Assembly: GCA_031267205.1 (NCBI GenBank)
Contig: JAIRZN010000141.1
Location: 1 to 20,532 of the forward strand
Length of the DNA stretch: 20,532 bases
Direction of reading: 5' to 3'
Source of the DNA: Tannerellaceae bacterium
GTDB lineage: Bacteria > Bacteroidota > Bacteroidia > Bacteroidales > Tannerellaceae
The translations under genes and the position numbers were made by a program. The notes below the pieces were generated by a model, which was given only the letters and a program-made list of their open reading frames with translations, was not told the origin of the DNA and did no database searches. Each line of letters begins with the position of its first letter. Position 1 is the stretch's first letter. Shown here piece after piece: positions 7,403-13,564 of the stretch.

Positions 7403-9508
7403 TTATCTAATGTATGGTGCGTAATTAAACGTGCGTATGGATTCGGCGAACGGGTGTTGGATTTCGTTATATATCCTACGGCCGTTTTCCATCCTGAAGG
7501 GTAGCTGCTCTACCTTGCGCTTAGCCATTTCGAAGTATCTCGCCGCCTCGCTTTTGTTCTCCCTCACACCGTTGCCGCGGAGGTAATCCATTCCGATGTC
7601 GTACATCGCCATGTAGTTGTCGAAGTCGTAATCAAGAGCTTTCACGGTATACATGTGCGAGGCCGAGTCGTCGCCATCGATGCCTAAGGCCTGCTGCATG
7701 AGGGTCGTCAATTGGCTCCTACCCTTCTCCTGATAGATAGCTCCGAGCTGCCTGAAGGCGGGCGAATAGTTCTTGGCCGCAGCCTTAGTCGTCCACTCGA
7801 AACCTTCGCCGTACTTATGCCTCCCTATCAGCAATGCTCCCAGGCGGAAGGCTGCTTTAGGATAGCCCTTGCCGGCTGAAGTCATCAGCCACTCCATAGC
7901 CTTGTCATGATCCTCGCGGTCGAGTATCTCGTAAAGCTCGTACTGCGCCTGAGGGTATCCGAGCTTGGCCGCCGATTCGTAGTACTCGATGGCCCGCTTG
8001 CGATTCTGCTGCACGCCGTTACCGAACATATACATATTGGCTTTCACGAACTGGAACTCCGGGTTGTTGGCCTCCGTCCCCTTATCTATTACCCTGCCGG
8101 CGCTCTCGAAGTAGCGCACAGCCTTGTCGTAATCGGCCTCCACGTCTATGCCGTTCTGGTAAATGAGGCCAAGTCTGTACTCGGCAAGCTTATTCCCCAT
8201 CCTCGCAGCCTTGCTTGTGTATTCAAAGCCGCGCCTGAAGTCTTTAGGCATTCCGATACCTTCATAGCTCATTTCGCCGAGGTAGTAGCAAGCATCTGAG
8301 GACGACAGCGAGTCGGCTGCCTGAAAGAGCGAGTCGGCCTGTACATACTCCGAGTTTGTATACGCCGCCACGCCGCGGGTCAGTAATTCGAGCATTCTTA
8401 TGGTCTGCGCGATACTGTCCGTCCGCATTATGCTGTGGGCCTCCTTGTATAAGTCGAGCGCGTCTTGATAGAGAGCCACCGACATCATCGACGATGCCCC
8501 GGCGAGGGCTTCGCCGAAGCGTCCGCGCTTGCCGTCCTGATACCTCCATATCCCGAAAAGCGTCAACAGCACGAGGCATATGCCGCCGGCTATGTACGCC
8601 CATTTCTTTATGGGCTGGGGAATGGGTGATTTGCCTTTTTCTATCTGTTCGATGTCGACGATAAACTCGGTGGCGGACTGATACCTTTCGGCAGGGTCTT
8701 TGGCCGTCGCCTTGCGAATGACGTACTGGAGGTCTTTCGAAATGCTGTCGTTGCGGGGAATGACCTGCTCGCGATGGCCTTTGATGATCTCGTACATCGT
8801 GCCGGTGAAAGGCAACTTCCCCGTAAGCAGTTCGTAAAGCAGTATGCCGGTTGAGTATATGTCCGACGCCGCGTTTGTGAGCCAGTGCTTGCCTTCGGCC
8901 TGTTCGGGGGAAGCGTAGTTTATCTTCCCTATGAACTTGCCTTCCTGCGTGCCTTTGCCGAACTCGTCCTGGTATTCCACAACCTGCTTGGCTATGCCGA
9001 AGTCGATTAGTTTTATCTTGCCGTCTTTGCAAACCATGACGTTTGAAGGGTCAATATCGCGATGTATGAAGCCCTTGCTGTGCAGCATATATAGCGCGGC
9101 CAGGATGTTTTTGGTAATCTTAAGGCTTTCGGCCTGCGAGAGTATACCACTCTTCTTTATCAGCTTGTCGAGCGTTTCACCCTCAAGATATTCGCTTATG
9201 ACGTGATAACGAGGTTTGCCGTCGCTGTCGACGGTTTCCACGAAGTCGTACATCCTGACGATGTTTTCGTGGATAATCCTTATCGAGGCCTCCCGCTGCG
9301 CCCTGGTGACGCTCTCATCCGACAAGTCTTTAAAGAGGACTTTTATGGCAACGTAATCATATTTACCGGTATCCCCGTGGACGAGTTTTCCTTTGAATAC
9401 AATGCCCATGCCTCCCTTTCCGAGTATGTCGGCTTTATTTTCAGGGTCAAACTCGTAGTAGCGGCCTGAGCGCAGGTCGGCTTCATTTTGTAACAGTACT
9501 GTCGCCAC
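7403..9508 (-). CDS. Transmembrane Ser/Thr protein kinase with extracytoplasmic Sel1/TPR-like repeats
   Basis: This 701-residue protein begins at a GTG: a stop lies in frame upstream, no ATG precedes the Gly loop, and the next Met (34) is inside it. The N-terminal kinase domain (about 26-290) shows GKGGMG (30-35), VAIK with Lys56, catalytic loop HRDIDPSN (149-156), DFG (169-171), SPEQ (200-203) and SDIYSTG (215-221). The loop Lys of HRDxKPxN is replaced by Asp, while the catalytic Asp151 and Asn156 remain. A transmembrane helix (about 302-321) follows. About 380 residues then carry repeats of Sel1/TPR type, for example ACYYLGEMSYEGIGMPKDFRRGFEY (406-430), AEYRLGLIYQNGIDVEADYDKAV and MYDIGMDYLRGNGVRENKSEAARYF. 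These should face the periplasm and act as a protein-binding sensor or scaffold. It is 38 bases after the first FHA gene. Confidence 0.95.
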   Translation of the reverse strand: MATVLLQNEADLRSGRYYEFDPENKADILGKGGMGIVFKGKLVHGDTGKYDYVAIKVLFKDLSDESVTRAQREASIRIIHENIVRMYDFVETVDSDGKPRYHVISEYLEGETLDKLIKKSGILSQAESLKITKNILAALYMLHSKGFIHRDIDPSNVMVCKDGKIKLIDFGIAKQVVEYQDEFGKGTQEGKFIGKINYASPEQAEGKHWLTNAASDIYSTGILLYELLTGKLPFTGTMYEIIKGHREQVIPRNDSISKDLQYVIRKATAKDPAERYQSATEFIVDIEQIEKGKSPIPQPIKKWAYIAGGICLVLLTLFGIWRYQDGKRGRFGEALAGASSMMSVALYQDALDLYKEAHSIMRTDSIAQTIRMLELLTRGVAAYTNSEYVQADSLFQAADSLSSSDACYYLGEMSYEGIGMPKDFRRGFEYTSKAARMGNKLAEYRLGLIYQNGIDVEADYDKAVRYFESAGRVIDKGTEANNPEFQFVKANMYMFGNGVQQNRKRAIEYYESAAKLGYPQAQYELYEILDREDHDKAMEWLMTSAGKGYPKAAFRLGALLIGRHKYGEGFEWTTKAAAKNYSPAFRQLGAIYQEKGRSQLTTLMQQALGIDGDDSASHMYTVKALDYDFDNYMAMYDIGMDYLRGNGVRENKSEAARYFEMAKRKVEQLPFRMENGRRIYNEIQHPFAESIRTFNYAPYIR

Positions 9509-9546
9509 GATTGAGGTGTGTAAAGGGTTTTAAAGGGGGTTCTTGT

Positions 9547-10146
9547 TTAAATTCGCGTCTTATCGCTTTCCGGATACATCTCGCGGTCTGTGTAGTCGAA
9601 GTTGCCCGCCGAGGCGAAGTTCTCGACTTTCTTGAGGCCGAACTCTGCCGCATCGAAGAGGAAGAGCAGCAGCTCGTAGTTGCCGAGCTTTATCTTATCA
9701 AGGTTCTTACATTGGCAAGGGTTGAAGCCGATGTAGTTGTTGTTGACGAATATCCCGTTCGAGGATCCCCGTTCCATTATGCCGACGTTCAGCCGGTTGT
9801 TGTCGCCCGGATTACGGTGTATAGCCAGCACTGCGTGGACGCGGCTGACGGATATTTCGTTGAGCACGACGTCACATTCGTCGCCTGATCCGATCAGGTT
9901 TTGCCCCTGCCGGAGAACCCAGTACTCGCCTTCTTCCGTTCTTGAGACCGAGACGAGGAATCCTACGATCGGTTTGCCCGACGGGGCGTCTTGCGCCTGC
10001 GGATACTCGTTTCCTGCGGAATAATTTTGCTGTCCGCCTCTTGAGGTGACAACGGTTCCTTCCTGTGTGCGTTGCGCTCCGACGCGGGGAGCGGCTGCTG
10101 TTTTCCCGTCTTGCATACCGGGAACTACTGTGCGATAGTTTGCCAT
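9547..10146 (-). CDS. Soluble FHA-domain protein, first gene of the phospho-signalling operon
   Basis: The protein has 199 residues with no signal peptide or membrane helix, so it is cytoplasmic. Residues 1-58 look disordered and are rich in Gly, Gln, Ala and Thr, with two similar threonine-containing patches (RTVVPG at 5-10 and GTVVTS at 30-35). The FHA domain fills about 60-165: IGSGDECDV (85-93), SVSRVHA (99-105) and GSSNGIFVNN (127-136). A flexible threonine-bearing tail ahead of an FHA domain recalls the GarA/OdhI arrangement, in which the tail is phosphorylated by the cognate kinase and then bound by the protein's own FHA domain. Here that is inference only. A -7 promoter box lies about 54 bases upstream of its ATG. 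The Asn-for-Gly residue after the second FHA loop (VNN rather than VNG) is a minor departure. Confidence 0.93.
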   Translation of the reverse strand: MANYRTVVPGMQDGKTAAAPRVGAQRTQEGTVVTSRGGQQNYSAGNEYPQAQDAPSGKPIVGFLVSVSRTEEGEYWVLRQGQNLIGSGDECDVVLNEISVSRVHAVLAIHRNPGDNNRLNVGIMERGSSNGIFVNNNYIGFNPCQCKNLDKIKLGNYELLLFLFDAAEFGLKKVENFASAGNFDYTDREMYPESDKTRI

Positions 10147-10199
10147 AATTATTAGTGTTTTAATTTATTTATTGTAGCCTGTTTTTTATGTTACGGAGA

Positions 10200-10207
10200 C
10201 AAATATA
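10200..10207 (-). promoter_or_regulatory. Predicted -7 box of the FHA/kinase operon promoter
   Basis: On the minus strand this reads TATATTTG, an exact match to the Bacteroidota -7 consensus TAnnTTTG, in an AT-rich gap ahead of the first operon gene. Transcription would start near 10193, leaving a leader of roughly 47 bases. No good TTG-type -33 element sits 19-21 bases further upstream, so the promoter may need an activator. The match is seen; its use is inferred. Confidence 0.45.
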
Positions 10208-10252
10208 TCCAATAACAAAAAATATTAAATTACATATCCATATCCTAAATGT

Positions 10253-10262
10253 TTAACGTTAA
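10253..10262. promoter_or_regulatory. Perfect 10-bp palindrome upstream of the operon promoter
   Basis: TTAACGTTAA is an exact palindrome about 45 bases upstream of the predicted -7 box and 60 bases beyond the LytTR stop codon. The position suits an activator site. That it is an operator is a guess from location and symmetry alone. Confidence 0.3.
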
Positions 10263-10321
10263 TTTATCGTCGTTTAAAGGCGACAAAATCATGTTTATAT
10301 ACTATAAATATTATTCATAAG

Positions 10322-10711
10322 TCACAGAATATTCAGCATATCCTTTATTTTCTTGTAATATAAAGGGGAAACCGTCCGGTCTGCATCCATCTGAAGCGGC
10401 GCGTCGAAAATGCACTTTTGCGTCTTATTCTCTATGCCCAGGAGGTGGATAATATTTATGATACAATATTGATTAATCTGTACGAACAGGGAACTTACGG
10501 AGGTTATATCCCCGGAGTTTACGGTCGAGCGGAGTTTGTGAATCCTGTCGTTGACCAACCTCACCTGCCACTTCCGCGCGTGCTTCACGTATTCAAACAA
10601 AAGCACGTCCTCGTAATTAATCATCGCGATGCCCGTTATGGTTTGCACGGCAAAGCGGTAATCATTCCTGAAGTTGTGAAATGCGGTATGTTCATTTATC
10701 CTCTGTTTCAT
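10322..10711 (-). CDS. Stand-alone LytTR-type DNA-binding regulator
   Basis: The protein has 129 residues without a receiver or membrane domain. The LytTR pattern is visible across 19-100: YRFAVQTITGIAMINYEDVLLFEYVKHARKWQVRL (18-52, the strand preceding the Asp-Val-Leu-x-x-Glu element), then LRSTVNSGDITSV (60-72), FVQINQYCIINIIHLLGI (76-93, matching the F-x-Q-I-N-x-x-x-I-N signature of the DNA-contacting region) and a terminal strand with Cys100. The C-terminal 25 residues (LQMDADRTVSPLYYKKIKDMLNIL) resemble the end of other small Bacteroidota LytTR proteins. By family it binds promoter DNA, usually at direct repeats, and may respond to a partner or to redox. It sits 175 bases upstream of the phospho-signalling operon on the same strand, so regulation of that operon is plausible but unproven. 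Confidence 0.85.
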   Translation of the reverse strand: MKQRINEHTAFHNFRNDYRFAVQTITGIAMINYEDVLLFEYVKHARKWQVRLVNDRIHKLRSTVNSGDITSVSSLFVQINQYCIINIIHLLGIENKTQKCIFDAPLQMDADRTVSPLYYKKIKDMLNIL

Positions 10712-10743
10712 ATTATAAATTATGTATGCAGATGTTTATACGG

Positions 10744-10751
10744 CAAAAATA
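10744..10751 (-). promoter_or_regulatory. Predicted -7 box for the LytTR gene
   Basis: On the minus strand this reads TATTTTTG, matching TAnnTTTG, and lies 32 bases before the LytTR start codon. A TTTG (CAAA at 10768-10771 on the plus strand) is 16 bases upstream, slightly closer than the usual 19-21 for a -33 element. Consensus match seen; function inferred. Confidence 0.4.
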
Positions 10752-10824
10752 GCCTGTATCCGAAGAGCAAAATACCCCACAAATAGGTACAAGGACGCGG
10801 GCGCATGAATTTATCCATAAGAGT

Positions 10825-10839
10825 CGGACTGCAAGTCCG
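10825..10839. repeat. Short inverted repeat flanking the minisatellite (left)
   Basis: CGGACT-GCA-AGTCCG forms a perfect 6-bp stem with a 3-base loop, 11 bases before the first repeat unit. The 16 bases 10825-10840 match the reverse complement of the right flank (about 11021-11036) at 12 of 16 positions, so the pair may be degenerate terminal inverted repeats of one element. Confidence 0.55.
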
Positions 10840-10849
10840 GATACGCTTC

Positions 10850-11011
10850 TTCGTTGGTAATATAGAGTTCTATGTTGGTAACATAGAGTTCTATGTTGGC
10901 AACATACAACCCTATGTTGGCAACATACAACTCTATGTTGGCAACATACAACCCTATGTTACCAACATACAACCCTATGTTGGTAACATAGAACTCTATG
11001 TTGGCAACATA
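10850..11011. repeat. Eight-copy 21-bp minisatellite with palindromic cores
   Basis: Eight units recur at an exact 21-bp period. Each is a 15-bp core plus a 6-bp spacer; cores start at 10850, 10871, 10892, 10913, 10934, 10955, 10976 and 10997. The main core TATGTTGGCAACATA is a perfect 7-bp dyad about one base; variants carry GGT or ACC in the centre (6-bp dyad), and the first copy is decayed. Spacers are GAGTTC, CAACCC, CAACTC or GAACTC. The period keeps one frame open on the plus strand from an ATG at 10805 to 11065, giving a repeated Tyr-Val-Gly-Asn-Ile peptide. By symmetry the minus strand also reads Tyr-Val-x-Asn-Ile. I do not treat it as a gene: there is no convincing start context, and the array is flanked by inverted repeats. 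This element fills most of the 367-base gap 10712-11078, which otherwise holds only the LytTR promoter region. Confidence 0.92.
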
Positions 11012-11078
11012 TTTCGGTGGGCCGGCCTTAGTGTCCGCCCTCTTGGTATTACAATAAAATCTTAGTAACGAATTGTTT

Positions 11079-11525
11079 TCAATGCTTCACGGACTTAAAC
11101 GCGAGGGCGTACATGCGCATTTGCTTGACCATTGCGAGGAGGCCGTTTGAGCGGGTTGGCGAGAGGTGTTCCCTCAATCCTGCCCGGTCGATGAAGTAGA
11201 GGTCGGCGTCCAGTATTTCCTGAGGGGTATGCCCGGAGAGTATTTTTATAAGCAGGGAGACTATCCCCTTTACGATAACGGCGTCGCTCTCTGCGCGGAA
11301 ACTTATCATTCCGTCTTCCATGACTGCATTAAGCCATATGCGGCTCTGGCAACCCTCTATCAGGTAGTTTTCCGTTTTGTATTTCTCTTCAAGCTTTGGG
11401 AGAGAATTGCCGAAGTCTACCAGCAGGGAGTAGCGGTCATTCCAGTCTGTGAAAGCCGCAAATTCCTCGATGACTTCGTCCTGGAGTTCGTTTATTGTTT
11501 TAGGCATATCTTTTTCGAGGTTCAT
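11079..11525 (-). CDS. sufE: SufE-like Fe-S cluster assembly sulfur acceptor
   Basis: The protein has 148 residues, the usual SufE length. The hallmark is the single active-site cysteine in IEGCQSRIWL (56-65, Cys59), with the upstream LPKLEEKYKTENYL stretch and downstream GIVSLLIKILSGHTPQEIL (87-105) and LSPTRSNGL (121-129), all characteristic of the family. SufE accepts persulfide from the cysteine desulfurase SufS and passes it to the SufBCD scaffold in the cytoplasm. Its ATG overlaps the stop of the upstream glutaminyl cyclase gene as ATGA, suggesting coupled translation; an internal Met at residue 7 (11507) is a possible alternative start. No other suf genes are in view, so it is an orphan copy, which is common in Bacteroidota. 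Confidence 0.93.
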   Translation of the reverse strand: MNLEKDMPKTINELQDEVIEEFAAFTDWNDRYSLLVDFGNSLPKLEEKYKTENYLIEGCQSRIWLNAVMEDGMISFRAESDAVIVKGIVSLLIKILSGHTPQEILDADLYFIDRAGLREHLSPTRSNGLLAMVKQMRMYALAFKSVKH

Positions 11526-12511
11526 TGTTTGTAAATAACTTCCATGACGGTCTGCCCTACGGCCTTGAGGGTTTCGCGGCTGATATTGTCCATCGTATCG
11601 TTGTGCGTATGCCAGTAATCGGCGAAGCCGTGTATGTTTTCGGTATCATAATTGATGATGTCGATGCATGGGATATTACGTCCCTTGATGACGTACTGGT
11701 GGTCGTCGGTTATTTCGCCTATCCTGCCGTTCAGGAAGTATTTACCAAAGCCCGAATCGCGCGCTTTGCCCCATACCTTTTCGACAATATCGGAAGCCCT
11801 TACGACCGACGTTCCCTCTTTGTAGAAAGTAGCGCCTTTCGCACCCACCATATCAAGCAGTATTCCATACTCCGCCTTGTAGTTGGGCGTATGCGGGTTT
11901 CTTGCCCAGAACTGCGAGCCGAGGCACCAGGATGATGTGGCATGGCTACGGGTTTCAAACGAAGGTATGCCGTAGTCTTCGGCGTCAAAGAAGATAATGT
12001 CTACGCCTGCGAGGGGAGCTTTCGCCCCTATCTGCCGCGCTATTTCAAGGAGCACGCCTACTCCGCTTGCGCCGTCGTCAGCGCCGTCTATGGGCGTGCG
12101 TTGCGTAGCGGGGTCGGGATCATTATCGGCGTATGGCCGCGAATCCCAGTGCGCGAAGAGCAGTATGCGCTTAGGGTTGGAAGTATTATAAGAGCCGATG
12201 ATATTACGCGCCTTGAGGCGGTCTCCATTATAGGCCGTCAAGGTCATTTCCTGGACATGAAGCTGCGCGCCGAAACGTTTCAAGCCCTCAATAAGATAGT
12301 CGCCGCAAGCCTTGTGCGCCGTCGAGTTCGGCACGCGAGGCCCGAAATCCACCTGCTCGCTTACGTACAGGTAAGCGCTGTCGGCATCAAACTCAGGAGC
12401 CGGCGCGTAGGATAATACGACCGGTTCATTCCCTTTATCGGGCGTGCTTTTATTTGCGCACGAAGCGAAGGCGCAAGCAAGTACAGTCACAAAGATTTTC
12501 AACGTATTCAT
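11522..12511 (-). CDS. M28-family glutaminyl-peptide cyclotransferase, lipoprotein
   Basis: The protein has 329 residues with a lipoprotein signal (MNTLKIFVTVLACAFASC, lipid Cys18). The M28 zinc-peptidase fold is marked by FAHWDSRPYADND (119-131), DGADDGASGVGVLLE (142-156), FFDAEDYG (174-181) and HTHNDTMDNIS (301-311). The Asp145, Glu178 and His303 region corresponds to the single-zinc site of type II glutaminyl cyclases. The Tyr-Trp-His-Thr-His-Asn-Asp block and the AEDYG motif favour a cyclase over a true aminopeptidase. These enzymes turn N-terminal Gln of exported proteins into pyroglutamate. In Bacteroidota such as Porphyromonas this matters because signal peptidase I often leaves Gln at the mature N-terminus, as predicted for several proteins in this window. 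It shares an ATGA overlap with sufE downstream and has its own promoter box. Confidence 0.93.
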   Translation of the reverse strand: MNTLKIFVTVLACAFASCANKSTPDKGNEPVVLSYAPAPEFDADSAYLYVSEQVDFGPRVPNSTAHKACGDYLIEGLKRFGAQLHVQEMTLTAYNGDRLKARNIIGSYNTSNPKRILLFAHWDSRPYADNDPDPATQRTPIDGADDGASGVGVLLEIARQIGAKAPLAGVDIIFFDAEDYGIPSFETRSHATSSWCLGSQFWARNPHTPNYKAEYGILLDMVGAKGATFYKEGTSVVRASDIVEKVWGKARDSGFGKYFLNGRIGEITDDHQYVIKGRNIPCIDIINYDTENIHGFADYWHTHNDTMDNISRETLKAVGQTVMEVIYKQ

Positions 12512-12528
12512 AACCCGTTCTTTATTAA

Positions 12529-12547
12529 TGACGCAAAGATAGCGTCA
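12529..12547 (-). promoter_or_regulatory. -7 box of the cyclase-sufE promoter inside a 6-bp dyad
   Basis: On the minus strand 12541-12534 reads TATCTTTG, an exact TAnnTTTG match. It is embedded in TGACGC-N7-GCGTCA, so the box overlaps both loop and arm. The leader to the cyclase ATG would be about 16 bases. The dyad could be an operator, or a weak hairpin ending the radical SAM transcript (stop at 12558). No clear -33 element is present. Confidence 0.45.
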
Positions 12548-12557
12548 GTTTATGATT

Positions 12558-13475
12558 CTATAAAGTCTGCGCCGGATTAATTCTTTCTCCGGTCCATTCC
12601 GTAATATCTTTTTTGGAAACGCCATAGCCTATGTCCCAAATCATTCCTTTCTTGTTGCAGTAACGGCAGAAAGGCATTGGCTTGCACAGGAAGTTCATTA
12701 TCTCGTCAATATTTTTCGCTTCAAAGATGTCGATATAATCATTCTCAGTCACTGCAAGATTTTGTTTGAAGTATGAATTAAAATACTTGATGTACGGAAT
12801 GAGGGAGCAGGTATAAATCTTTCCCTCGCTCAGGGAGATGCAACGATTGGCGCTGTTACACATCAGGAAGCTTTCCCTTGGATCCTGTTTGCCTTCGATG
12901 TCGAGAGGCGAGCACTGCATAGTTTTGCTTACGGAGCCTGTGCTGCCGTAATAGTCAAACGCTACGCCCTGTTTCCTTACGAAGGCTTCGGCAGCGTCAT
13001 GGTCGAATTTTATCGGATACTTGGTGACAATTATCTGGATGTTGTTATTGCGGCAACTTTCCCAAAAGTCTTCTTTCTGCTTCGTAAGCAATATCCCATT
13101 AGTTACGATACGGATAGTTACGCGGGGGAAATACTTCCTTGCTATACGCATAAAGACGGCGACCTGCGGATGTAGCAGCGGTTCTCCGCCCAGCAGTTGT
13201 ATCTCCTCTACACGTCCGTTACACAGGTCGGAGATGCGGGCGCAATCACGTTCAAAGACAGCCGTATCTTCAAACGTTTCCGGAGCAAGCGGCGAGAGAT
13301 TATCGCATCCACGGCAATTCAAGTTGCAATGATCGGTAAGATGTATGTGCAATATGGGAATCAAAGCTTTGCGCCGCATATTCTCCTTTGTGATCTTTTT
13401 AAGCAACGGAGCCAGCGAACGCCGGAAGAGAATAAGTTTGTACGGGATAAGTTTTTTTACCAAGTTCTTGATCAT
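12558..13475 (-). CDS. Radical SAM enzyme with Cys-rich C-terminal region
   Basis: The protein has 305 residues from the ATG at 13475. An upstream ATG (13691) in the same frame would run 127 bases into the neighbouring MmcQ/YjbR gene and adds 72 residues without family character, so I reject it. The radical SAM cluster motif CNLNCRGC (50-57; Cys50, Cys54, Cys57) follows a basic N-terminus. GGEP (96-99) and IVTNG (123-127) are the SAM-binding landmarks. C-terminally there are further cysteines at 188, 206, 212, 223, 264, 270 and 273, the last group as C-x5-C-x2-C, suggesting an auxiliary Fe-S site of SPASM/twitch type. Such enzymes modify peptides, sugars or cofactors; no substrate gene or precursor peptide is recognisable nearby. 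It starts 89 bases after the MmcQ/YjbR gene and may share its transcript. Confidence 0.9.
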   Translation of the reverse strand: MIKNLVKKLIPYKLILFRRSLAPLLKKITKENMRRKALIPILHIHLTDHCNLNCRGCDNLSPLAPETFEDTAVFERDCARISDLCNGRVEEIQLLGGEPLLHPQVAVFMRIARKYFPRVTIRIVTNGILLTKQKEDFWESCRNNNIQIIVTKYPIKFDHDAAEAFVRKQGVAFDYYGSTGSVSKTMQCSPLDIEGKQDPRESFLMCNSANRCISLSEGKIYTCSLIPYIKYFNSYFKQNLAVTENDYIDIFEAKNIDEIMNFLCKPMPFCRYCNKKGMIWDIGYGVSKKDITEWTGERINPAQTL

Positions 13476-13564
13476 ATAGATTGTAATAAAAATTTCCGCT
13501 AAGGTAATGATATTATTAATATGTCCCCGACTTGATATGTCACGCGATACGTACTGAAGCGTTC

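Noticed and set aside
8262..9032. 256-codon minus-strand open frame within the Sel1 kinase gene
   Set aside because: It is an Arg/His-rich shadow frame with no domain resemblance, entirely inside a well supported kinase gene on the same strand.
51..10146. Type VI secretion regulatory cluster (kinase, PP2C and FHA together)
   Set aside because: No Tss sheath, tube, spike, baseplate or ClpV gene is present and the other operon members are outer-membrane and lipoprotein types.
10269..10284. Terminator after the LytTR gene
   Set aside because: Only a 4-bp GTCG/CGAC stem with an 8-base loop and no T-run; too weak to call.
10850..11011. CRISPR array
   Set aside because: Repeats are only 15 bp with 6-bp near-identical spacers and no cas genes are present; this is a minisatellite.
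10805..11065. Plus-strand open frame of 86 codons with a heptapeptide repeat
   Set aside because: The open frame follows automatically from 21-bp units without stops and the opposite strand is equally open. Start context is poor and the flanks are inverted repeats, so I list the array as a repeat, not a gene.
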